Below are positions 38,399-45,673 of a stretch of 64,000 nucleotides of DNA, piece after piece (positions within the stretch are counted from its first letter, which is position 1; the number at the start of each line of letters is the position of its first letter). The translations under genes and the position numbers were made by a program. The notes beneath the pieces are model-generated. The model saw only the letters and a program-made list of their open reading frames with translations, did no database searches and had not been told where the DNA came from. Origin of the DNA: JBCDGZ01 sp038750655 (GTDB lineage Bacteria; Bacteroidota; Bacteroidia; Chitinophagales; Saprospiraceae); NCBI GenBank assembly GCA_038750655.1, contig JBCDGZ010000020.1, forward strand, positions 1-64,000, read 5' to 3'.

Positions 38399-40720
38399 CT
38401 ACACCGTACTGCGTTGATTTTCAACGATAATTTGGGCACCACCGGCGATGTGTTGGGCCTGATCATAGACTTTTAGTTCTACGGCTTGATCGGACTCATT
38501 GTGGATGCTGACCTGCTGCTGATTGATTCGAATCTGTAGGATACTGCCTCTGTAGCGAATTTTGAAGGCAAACGCAGCCCACTCCTTCGGAATCAGGGGA
38601 TCAAATTGCAGGCCGTCTTCAGTCACCCGCATCCCTCCGAAACCTTTGACCACCGCCATCCAAGTACCGGCCATGCTGGTGATGTGCAGGCCATCCTCGG
38701 TGTCGTTATTGTAGTCGTCGAGGTCGAGGCGTGCGGTACGCAGGTAGAGCGTGTAGGCCTTTTCGAGCATCTTGAGGCGGGCTGCCAGTACGACGTGGAC
38801 ACAGGGCGAAAGCGAAGATTCGTGTACCGTCCGCTTTTCGTAGAACTCAAAATTGCGGCGGATCGTCGCCTCATCGTGGCGCTCCTCGAAGAAGTAGATG
38901 CCTTGCAGGACATCGGCCTGCTTGATGAAGCAAGAGCGCAAGATGCGATCCCAGGACCAGTTCTGCCAGATGGGATACTCATCGCCCAGCTCGCTGGCCA
39001 GTCGCTGTTCTTTATCCATATAGCCATCCTGTTGCAAGAAAATACCCAGCTCCTCATCGTAGGGAAAATAGGTATTGTCGATGATTTTCTTCCACTCTTT
39101 AGTCTCGGTCAGTTCGTAGAATTTCACCCGCTCTGCCAGGGCTTCCAGCTGCTCAGGGGCCTTCCCCCTCACGTGCTCGATAGCCTCCAGGGCATATTGC
39201 AAGCACCAGACCGCAATGGTGTTGGTGTACCAGTTATTATTGACATTGTTCTCGTATTCATTGGGGCCGGTCACCCCGTGCATCACATAGAGACCTCGGC
39301 GCTCCGAGAAATGGAAACGCTGTGCCCAAAAGCGAGCGATGCCCAACAGCACTTCGAGGCCGTATTTGATCAGGTAGTCTTGATCGCCGGTGTAGCGGAT
39401 ATAATCATAGATGGCGTAGGCGATGGCGCCGTTGCGATGAATTTCTTCGAAGGTGATCTCCCATTCGTTGTGGCACTCCTCCCCGTTCATGGTGACCATT
39501 GGGTAGAGGGCGGCCCCGTCTTTAAAGCCTAGTTTCTCTGCATTTTCAATGGCTTTTTGGAGGTGCTTGTAGCGGTAGATGAGCAGGTTGCGAGCTACGC
39601 GCTCTTCGGCGGTGGCGAGGAAGAAAGGGAGGCAGTAGGCTTCGGTATCCCAGTAGGTGCTGCCGCCGTATTTTTCGCCGGTGAAGCCTTTGGGGCCGAT
39701 GTTGAGGCGCTCATCTTCGCCGGTGTAGGTCTGATTGAGGTGGAAAATATTGAAACGGATGCCTTGCTGTGCGGCGACGTCGCCTTCGATGACAATGTCG
39801 CTTTCTGCCCATTTAGAGGCCCAGAAGGCGGTATGAGCGGCCAGAAGGGCAGCAAAACCTTGCTGGCAAGCCGCCTGTACTTTTTCGCGACAACGCTCCA
39901 TCAGCGTTCCCTCCGGGTGGTTCTGCGAAGTTAAGATACCGGCATATTTTTCAATAATAATCTCCTCTCCGTCTGCTCCTTCAATATCTACCGAGCAGGC
40001 CACATACTTTTCTTGCTTGATCTGCTGTGCAGTGCTTTCCACCACTTCTCCGTTGCGCAAGACCCTAAACTGCATGCCCGTACAGACCTTAAAAGCCGTT
40101 TTGCGGGTTTCCGTCAACAAATAAGCTTCGTCATTATCCACCAATCCATCCAGCCCTACCCAGAATTTCTCATCATAATTAGAATCCTGATTGACAATAT
40201 CTCCATCGACATAGGGCGTCAGGGTCAGGGTACCTTTAAAGTTGAGCGGGGTAATTGAATAGCGAATCGCTCCGATCTCATCATTATCCATACTACAAAA
40301 GCGGCGCGCTTTGACCTTGATGATCTTTCCACTCACCAGCTTGGCTTCGAAGCTGCGCTCCAAGTAGCCTTCCTTCATGTTGAGGGTACGCACAAAGTCA
40401 TCGACCTCACATTTGGCCAAATCGAAGACTTCCCCATCGATGGTAATATCAATACCGATCCAGTTGGGGGCATTGAGGACTTTGGCAAAATATTCTGGAT
40501 AGCCATTTTTCCACCAACCGACGCGGGTTTTGTCGGGATAGTAGACCCCGGCAATGTAGCTGCCTTGCAGCGTCTCGCCGCTGTACTGCTCCTCAAAGTT
40601 GGCGCGCTGGCCCATACGACCATTACCGATAGAAAAAATACTCTCAGAGATTTGATTGTGTTGCTGGTGAAAACCTTCTTCGATTATGCACCAATCGTCT
40701 TGTTTCAGGTACTGTTTCAT
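38399..40720 (-). CDS. malP: GH65 maltose phosphorylase
   Basis: A 773-residue cytoplasmic enzyme with the GH65 layout: N-terminal super-sandwich, helical (alpha/alpha)6 barrel and small C-terminal beta-domain. The catalytic acid region GEECHNEWEITFEEIHRNG lies near residue 415, and the phosphate-side region HESSLSPCVH is present. The WDTEAY motif follows YGGSTY. It splits maltose plus phosphate into glucose and beta-glucose-1-phosphate. The adjacent beta-phosphoglucomutase supports maltose as substrate, although kojibiose- or trehalose-type GH65 enzymes look similar. The ATG at 40720 is used; a TTG two codons earlier is possible. Confidence 0.9.
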   Translation of the reverse strand: MKQYLKQDDWCIIEEGFHQQHNQISESIFSIGNGRMGQRANFEEQYSGETLQGSYIAGVYYPDKTRVGWWKNGYPEYFAKVLNAPNWIGIDITIDGEVFDLAKCEVDDFVRTLNMKEGYLERSFEAKLVSGKIIKVKARRFCSMDNDEIGAIRYSITPLNFKGTLTLTPYVDGDIVNQDSNYDEKFWVGLDGLVDNDEAYLLTETRKTAFKVCTGMQFRVLRNGEVVESTAQQIKQEKYVACSVDIEGADGEEIIIEKYAGILTSQNHPEGTLMERCREKVQAACQQGFAALLAAHTAFWASKWAESDIVIEGDVAAQQGIRFNIFHLNQTYTGEDERLNIGPKGFTGEKYGGSTYWDTEAYCLPFFLATAEERVARNLLIYRYKHLQKAIENAEKLGFKDGAALYPMVTMNGEECHNEWEITFEEIHRNGAIAYAIYDYIRYTGDQDYLIKYGLEVLLGIARFWAQRFHFSERRGLYVMHGVTGPNEYENNVNNNWYTNTIAVWCLQYALEAIEHVRGKAPEQLEALAERVKFYELTETKEWKKIIDNTYFPYDEELGIFLQQDGYMDKEQRLASELGDEYPIWQNWSWDRILRSCFIKQADVLQGIYFFEERHDEATIRRNFEFYEKRTVHESSLSPCVHVVLAARLKMLEKAYTLYLRTARLDLDDYNNDTEDGLHITSMAGTWMAVVKGFGGMRVTEDGLQFDPLIPKEWAAFAFKIRYRGSILQIRINQQQVSIHNESDQAVELKVYDQAQHIAGGAQIIVENQRSTV

Positions 40721-40763
40721 TAGCAAAAAAATGAGAACCGAAATTAATAAATCTTTATGATCA

Positions 40764-41435
40764 TTAGGCCACTTTGGCAGTAGAAAGTGCTTCTAGAATA
40801 TGATCGAACGAGCGTCCAACGAATGAGGGAATAACCAAATGGGCGCGGTGCAGGACTGCGGGATTGCCAATACCGACCGCATACATCCCCCCTCGAAGGG
40901 CGGCATCAATGCCTTTGGCCGCATCTTCGAAGACAATGCAGTGGGACGGCTCGACGCCCAGGGCCTCCGCTCCCTTGAGGAAAACCTGCGGATGAGGCTT
41001 GCCAATCGTCGTATGGTTGCCATCAATGATGGCATCAAAGCGATCATAAAGCCCTACGCGCTTTAGAATCACCGGCGCATTTTTGCTCGCCGACCCCAGT
41101 GAAATGCGAATGCCGCGCTGTTGTAATTCCTCCAAAAAGGGCAGCACCCCTTCCAGAATTTCCTCCCCATTCATCTGCTGGATACTTTCCACATACCAGT
41201 CGTTCTTCTTAGCCGCTAGTGCCATTTTTTCTTCCTCACTCAAGTCCTTCCCTCCCCATTGCAGGATCAGGTTGAGCGAGTCCATCCGACCAACGCCCTT
41301 GAGTTTTTCATTTTCTTGTTCCGAAAAATCAAAGCCCAGGTCATTGGCCAATCGGCGCCAGGCTTGGTAGTGGTAAACAGCAGTATCAACAATTACACCA
41401 TCGAGGTCAAAAATACACGCTTTTACGGGATTCAT
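40764..41435 (-). CDS. pgmB: Beta-phosphoglucomutase
   Basis: A 223-residue HAD-superfamily enzyme. The nucleophile motif is ACIFDLDGVIVDTAVYH, with the cap-domain GVGRMDSL, LGSASKNAPVIL and the metal-binding CIVFEDAAKGIDAA. It converts beta-glucose-1-phosphate to glucose-6-phosphate. As the first gene of the maltose operon, 43 nt upstream of maltose phosphorylase, it supplies the next step of the same pathway. A TATCTTTG element and a 17-bp palindrome lie upstream. Confidence 0.94.
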   Translation of the reverse strand: MNPVKACIFDLDGVIVDTAVYHYQAWRRLANDLGFDFSEQENEKLKGVGRMDSLNLILQWGGKDLSEEEKMALAAKKNDWYVESIQQMNGEEILEGVLPFLEELQQRGIRISLGSASKNAPVILKRVGLYDRFDAIIDGNHTTIGKPHPQVFLKGAEALGVEPSHCIVFEDAAKGIDAALRGGMYAVGIGNPAVLHRAHLVIPSFVGRSFDHILEALSTAKVA

Positions 41436-41504
41436 ACAAAGAGGATAATATACTGGTTATCAATTGAATACAAAGTCCGCACAAATCAGCATCGTGCAAG
41501 TCTG

Positions 41505-41538
41505 CAAAGATAAATGTAAAAATTACACTTAGTGTGAT
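41505..41538 (-). promoter_or_regulatory. Promoter and candidate operator of the maltose operon
   Basis: TATCTTTG on the minus strand (41512-41505) is an exact -7 match, 69 nt before the pgmB ATG. Instead of a -33 box there is a 17-bp palindrome, ATTACACT-T-AGTGTGAT (41522-41538), with 7 of 8 arm positions matching. Its position over the -33 region fits a repressor or activator site. Confidence 0.5.
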
Positions 41539-41573
41539 TTTAAGGGGATTTTTTATACAATTACAAATAGGGG

Positions 41574-41608
41574 AAAATAAAAAGGCTCCGGGTAATGTTT
41601 CCCGGAGC
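41574..41608 (-). terminator. Intrinsic terminator of the metallopeptidase gene
   Basis: Perfect 9-bp stem GGCTCCGGG/CCCGGAGCC (41583-41591 with 41600-41608), followed on the minus strand by a T-rich run, 33 nt after the stop at 41642. Confidence 0.9.
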
Positions 41609-41641
41609 CGAAGCACATCCATAGCCTTTAAATACACCTAC

Positions 41642-43591
41642 TTACATCTTGACGATTTTGTTGGTGTAATTGTGGCCATTGCTTTTTACTTCTATAACAT
41701 AGATGCCTGAGGGTAATTCTTCTGTTTCAAGGGTACTTTGCTGTATCGAAGTGCCTTGGGCTACGATTTTCTCTTTGATCAACTTCCCCGTATTATCGTA
41801 CAAACGCAATGCTGTGGCTTCCCATTCAGTGCTTGGATGTCGAATGGTGATATTGCGGTCGAATGGGTTAGGGAACACCTGGATGGTGGTATTGGTGGCC
41901 TCTACATCTTCCCCGACTAAATCACGAGGGCAGGGACCATTCTGACCAGACCAAGTAGTGGCGGCTTCAAAGAACCGAACTCTGGTAACTGACTGATTAT
42001 CAGCCGAATTTACCTCCATTTCAACAAAAACACCGTCTCCGAGTGTACAAGGTAGTACGACTGTGAAAGAGTTGCCCATACGCTGTACGCCGCTCCAGCC
42101 GAAACCATCAGAACTGGTGCGCCACTCTACAGTATAGGGCGGTAGGCCGCCTGCAATACTGGCCGTCATACCAGTCACCCGGCAGGGGCAGTTGAAGCCA
42201 TTGCCACTAATCGAGGCCGCTAAGGTGGGAGGGTTATTATCGATTTTGAAATCAGCAACGGTACAAGCATTGGCTCGGATAGCACGGGCGTTGTCGTGCT
42301 CGTCGGCAATCCCGGTAGGCTTATTTTTATAATCTACATTGGGGTTAGAATAGTTGAGAAATTTCCGCTTCGACTGACCGCCTAGCATAATAGTATGGTG
42401 ATAAACATTAATAAACATAAAGCCCTTGCGAATGGTGTGCGCGTGCTCAAAAGTTCCATCATCGTCACAAGCATAAAGGCCATTAACAACGTCGCACAAA
42501 TGATGACGACAGCCCAGGATATGTCCAATCTCGTGCGCGGTCGTGAAGCGCCCTAGTGCTCCATCAATCTCTACAATACAAACGGCATCCTCTGGATCTG
42601 TAGGTAAAACTTCTCCGGCGATCCCATTGGCATCTGCGTACTGCCCGTCGGTGAAGACGACTACGATGTCTGCATCATTATCATCCTTGAGGGTTTGTAA
42701 TTGCTGATTGCTAATCAGCCGGTCAATATCACCAGTCGTTTGGCCGTTAGAGGCCATCAGCGTTCCTTCTGCAAAGTTGAAGGCTTGTATATCAATCAGT
42801 TGGTACTCCACCAAACTGCTGGCAATACGGCTGTTCCGCAGTGCTTGATTGGCCTGAACGAAGTCCATATTAATAACATTGACAATATTGGGAATAGCCG
42901 CATCGGCATTTGGTGTAAACAAGGCCAGGATATGTATGGGACAGCTGGTGGAAGTGCTTCGACCATCAGCATTGCCCGTATACCCATTTCCTGTATTACC
43001 AATCACGCCACAATCTCTTTCTAGAACAGGGTAGTTTCTTTTGATCAATACCCGAATTTCTGCCCCCAGATCGTGCAGTTCGTACCTATCATCATCGACC
43101 CTGATTTGTCCGACAATTATACCATCTGTTCTCATCAGGCTCACCATGCCGTCGTAGCACATATCAAAATCCATGGGTTCGTTAGGTTGTATGGGAAGTT
43201 CTCCGTCGACTTCAATCTCCTCGGGTTCTTCTTCGGGTCGGACCTCTCCATACCAGCTGTAATCCCCCGATTCGTTTTGTGTCGCATCAACGTGCAGTGC
43301 TCTAATCCTTGCGGTACAATCTTTATCCGGTAGATTCAGCCACAGCCAGCCATTTTGCTGAGCCGTCACCAATTCGGCAACACGAACCAACCAGAATTCA
43401 CTCACATTCTCCATACTTTCGATCTTGAACAGCTTTTCTCGTTGTAGATCGGTCAGTTCTTCTGTGTTGATGGATATTGGTGTGATGAATTCGGAAGAAG
43501 GGGCCTGTGCTTGCCCTAAATGAGGCCAACAAAAAAGTGTCAGCAGTAGTAATTTCAAAAATAGATAGGTAATTTGTTGAGTGGTTAACAT
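41642..43591 (-). CDS. Secreted reprolysin-like zinc metallopeptidase with T9SS type A sorting domain
   Basis: A 649-residue protein from the ATG at 43591 (upstream TTG rejected). Signal peptide (LFLKLLLLTLFCWPHLGQAQA), a propeptide-like region to about 220, then a reprolysin-type catalytic domain with HEIGHILGCRHH, the HExxHxxGxxH metzincin zinc motif. An Ig-like region with paired Cys follows (NGFNCPCRVTGM), then a type A sorting domain (VFPNPFDRNITI, LYDNTGKLI, LPSGIYVIEVKS, KIVKM). It is probably exported across the outer membrane and degrades protein. It is monocistronic. Confidence 0.88.
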   Translation of the reverse strand: MLTTQQITYLFLKLLLLTLFCWPHLGQAQAPSSEFITPISINTEELTDLQREKLFKIESMENVSEFWLVRVAELVTAQQNGWLWLNLPDKDCTARIRALHVDATQNESGDYSWYGEVRPEEEPEEIEVDGELPIQPNEPMDFDMCYDGMVSLMRTDGIIVGQIRVDDDRYELHDLGAEIRVLIKRNYPVLERDCGVIGNTGNGYTGNADGRSTSTSCPIHILALFTPNADAAIPNIVNVINMDFVQANQALRNSRIASSLVEYQLIDIQAFNFAEGTLMASNGQTTGDIDRLISNQQLQTLKDDNDADIVVVFTDGQYADANGIAGEVLPTDPEDAVCIVEIDGALGRFTTAHEIGHILGCRHHLCDVVNGLYACDDDGTFEHAHTIRKGFMFINVYHHTIMLGGQSKRKFLNYSNPNVDYKNKPTGIADEHDNARAIRANACTVADFKIDNNPPTLAASISGNGFNCPCRVTGMTASIAGGLPPYTVEWRTSSDGFGWSGVQRMGNSFTVVLPCTLGDGVFVEMEVNSADNQSVTRVRFFEAATTWSGQNGPCPRDLVGEDVEATNTTIQVFPNPFDRNITIRHPSTEWEATALRLYDNTGKLIKEKIVAQGTSIQQSTLETEELPSGIYVIEVKSNGHNYTNKIVKM

Positions 43592-43794
43592 AAGATTGAT
43601 TTTTGATTTGAACAAGTACTTTTCTCAATTATCGGAGAATTTAACGGTGAGAAAAATTACAGTTCCTCAGAAATTTTCTCGCTCAAAACCTACCGTAAAA
43701 TAGCCCAGAAGCTGCTTTAAAGGCCATAACCTATCAAACCACTGCATTTAAACGGTGATTTTACATTACAGAAAAGTCATATCTTTCTTATGAA

Positions 43795-43831
43795 TCGCCG
43801 TGTCCCTTGGCAGGAGATACGGCTCGGACGA
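43795..43831 (+). repeat. Dispersed intergenic hairpin repeat, copy C (best folded)
   Basis: Stem GCCGTGTC-CCT (43797-43807) pairs with AGG-GATACGGC (43812-43814 and 43816-43823), with one bulged A and the 4-nt loop TGGC; G-T wobble once. The tail CTCGGACGA is shared with copies A and B. Confidence 0.7.
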
Positions 43832-43875
43832 AGTCAAGGCAGTAGCTCTCGTAAGAGGACACTGACAATATCAAA

Positions 43876-43913
43876 TCACCATGTCTTTTAGCAGGAGACC
43901 TCGCTAGGGCTAA
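43876..43913 (+). repeat. Dispersed intergenic hairpin repeat, copy D (degenerate)
   Basis: About 26 of 38 positions match copy C. The block TTAGCAGGAGA is kept, but the outer stem is lost. It begins 81 nt after the start of copy C, in the same orientation. Confidence 0.5.
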
Positions 43914-43982
43914 AACATCTTGTATCTTTTTTAGGGAGATTTTTTATACATTACACCAAGTAGCCATAAAACCCTACAGATT

Positions 43983-44288
43983 ATGATAGCAAGAATTTGG
44001 AACGGAAGAACCAAGGCGAGCCATTACGAAGCCTACACAGATTTTATGAAAGCGGTGGCTATACCCGATTATGAAAAAACAGCGGGGTTTATAAAATTGA
44101 CCTTCCTCAGAAGGCTGGATAAAGAGGTGGCCCATTTCACATTAATCACTTTTTGGGAGAATTTGGAGGTAATCAAGAATTTCGCGGGGGAGCAATATGA
44201 GATGGCAAAATATTATCCAGCGGACAAAGATTTTCTACTAGAATTTGAAGAAAAAGTAACGCATTTTGATGTATTTGCAGAAAAGTAA
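43983..44288 (+). CDS. Antibiotic-biosynthesis-monooxygenase (ABM)-domain-like protein
   Basis: A 101-residue soluble protein. MIARIWNGRTKASHYEAYTDF, GFIKLTFLRR and FTLITFWENLEVIKNFAG follow the ferredoxin-like alpha/beta pattern of the ABM family (small dimeric mono-oxygenases and stress proteins). Conserved catalytic residues cannot be named, since the family is diverse. It lies 17 nt upstream of tilS and is probably co-transcribed with it. Confidence 0.65.
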   Translation: MIARIWNGRTKASHYEAYTDFMKAVAIPDYEKTAGFIKLTFLRRLDKEVAHFTLITFWENLEVIKNFAGEQYEMAKYYPADKDFLLEFEEKVTHFDVFAEK

Positions 44289-44305
44289 TACCTACTCCCT
44301 TCACT

Positions 44306-45658
44306 ATGCTCTCAGCTTTTACTCAATTCATCGATGAGCAGCAATTGCTGCCCGGCTCTGCGCCCTGCCTCCTCGCCGTCAGCGGCGGTTTGGACTCGGT
44401 GACCATGACCCATTTATTCCAGCAAGCCGGCCGGGCCTACGCCATCGCCCACTGCAATTTCCAACTGCGCGACGCCGAATCCGACGCCGACGAAGCTTTC
44501 GTCAACGCACTGGCACAAACCCACAAAGTCCCCTTCCACCACATCCGCTTCAACACCTCCCAGCTCGCTCAGGAGGCCGGCCAATCCATCCAACTCGTCG
44601 CCCGTGAGCTGCGCTACCAATGGCTAGAACAAATCCGCAACGAGCAGGGCTATCTCGCCATCGCCACAGCCCACCACCTCAATGACTCGCTGGAAACCCA
44701 GCTCTACAACCTCGCTAAAGGTTGCGGCATTCGGGGCCTGCACGGCATCCCGCTGCGCAGTGGCTCCGTCGTCCGCCCCCTACTCTTCGCCAGCCGCCAG
44801 CAGCTTGCCGACTACGCCGCTGCCGAAGACCTGGGCTACCGCGAAGATCGCTCTAACGCTAGTGATCAATACCAGCGCAATAAAATTCGTCACCACATCA
44901 TCCCCATTCTCCAATCCATCAATCCTGCACTGGAGGCCACTACGGCCGCGAATATTCAACGCTTCCAAGTCATCGAAGCCCTGTATCATTTTGCCATTCA
45001 AACCTTATCGAAACAGTTGGTAAAAGTAGAAAACGGCCTCCTCCAAATTGACCTCAAGGGCCTGCGGCAGCAGCCCGCTCCCCGCACACTACTTTATGAA
45101 CTCCTCCGCCCCTACGGCTTCAATGGCGATCAAGCCGCTGACATCCTTCGCCACCACGACAGCAGTGGACAGCAGTACTTCTCCCCTACTCACCGGCTGC
45201 TCATCAATCGGGAGCAGCTACTGATCCAGCAGCGCGAAGCGGCAGAGGAATTGACAGAGCACTGGATTTCGACGGCAGACTTTAGTCTCCGACTGGATGG
45301 GCAGCGTTGGTTGCGAGGGGTAAGGCAGGCGAAGGGGCCCGAGCAATTTCCGAGTGATCCGACCATTGCCTGGCTGGACTACGCTGCGCTCCGCTTTCCT
45401 TTAAAACTGCGGCGCTGGAAGCCGGGCGATCGCTTTCAACCATTGGGTATGAAGGGCAAACGCCAGAAGCTCAAGGATTTCTTTATCAACCAAAAGTTGT
45501 CTTTATTGGACAAAGAGCGGGTTTGGATATTGGAATCAGGAGAGGAGATTTGCTGGGTATTGGGCTACCGGATGGATGAGCGCTACAAGTTGAAGGAGGG
45601 CGGTGGAGCCTGCTTGCGGTTAGAGTTACTGGATCATGGAGCGGACAGCGCCCCATGA
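44306..45658 (+). CDS. tilS: tRNA(Ile)-lysidine synthetase
   Basis: A 450-residue ATP-dependent enzyme that converts C34 of tRNA(Ile)CAU to lysidine. The PP-loop is SGGLDSVTM (about residues 26-34). ATAHHLNDSLETQLYNLAKG, GIRGLHGIP and the C-terminal RRWKPGDRFQPLGMKGKRQKLKDFF are TilS signatures. All three usual domains are present. The 3' end of the gene, including the stop, encodes a strong hairpin (45631-45661). It is convergent with the gene at 45674, only 15 nt apart. Confidence 0.95.
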   Translation: MLSAFTQFIDEQQLLPGSAPCLLAVSGGLDSVTMTHLFQQAGRAYAIAHCNFQLRDAESDADEAFVNALAQTHKVPFHHIRFNTSQLAQEAGQSIQLVARELRYQWLEQIRNEQGYLAIATAHHLNDSLETQLYNLAKGCGIRGLHGIPLRSGSVVRPLLFASRQQLADYAAAEDLGYREDRSNASDQYQRNKIRHHIIPILQSINPALEATTAANIQRFQVIEALYHFAIQTLSKQLVKVENGLLQIDLKGLRQQPAPRTLLYELLRPYGFNGDQAADILRHHDSSGQQYFSPTHRLLINREQLLIQQREAAEELTEHWISTADFSLRLDGQRWLRGVRQAKGPEQFPSDPTIAWLDYAALRFPLKLRRWKPGDRFQPLGMKGKRQKLKDFFINQKLSLLDKERVWILESGEEICWVLGYRMDERYKLKEGGGACLRLELLDHGADSAP

Positions 45659-45661
45659 TCC
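45631..45661. terminator. Hairpin over the tilS stop codon, possible terminator
   Basis: GGATCATGG (45631-45639) pairs with CCATGATCC (45653-45661), with inner GCG/CGC pairs. No T-run follows on either strand, so termination is uncertain. It lies between two convergent genes. Confidence 0.45.
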
Positions 45662-45673
45662 AACAAGAGTGAT

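Larger units (their letters stand above)
43592..43982. other. Intergenic region with two dispersed repeat copies
   Basis: 391 nt without a gene. It contains hairpin repeat copies C (43795-43831) and D (43876-43913), and a near-perfect inverted repeat GAGAAAAATT/AAATTTTCTC around 43652-43683. A stretch at 43929-43954 resembles 41540-41566 (both with GATTTTTTATACA). No clear promoter for the gene at 43983. Confidence 0.55.

Noticed and set aside
41540..43955. Shared motif GATTTTTTATACA upstream of two different genes (41548 and 43934)
   Set aside because: AT-rich, two copies only, opposite orientation relative to the nearest genes; may be chance.
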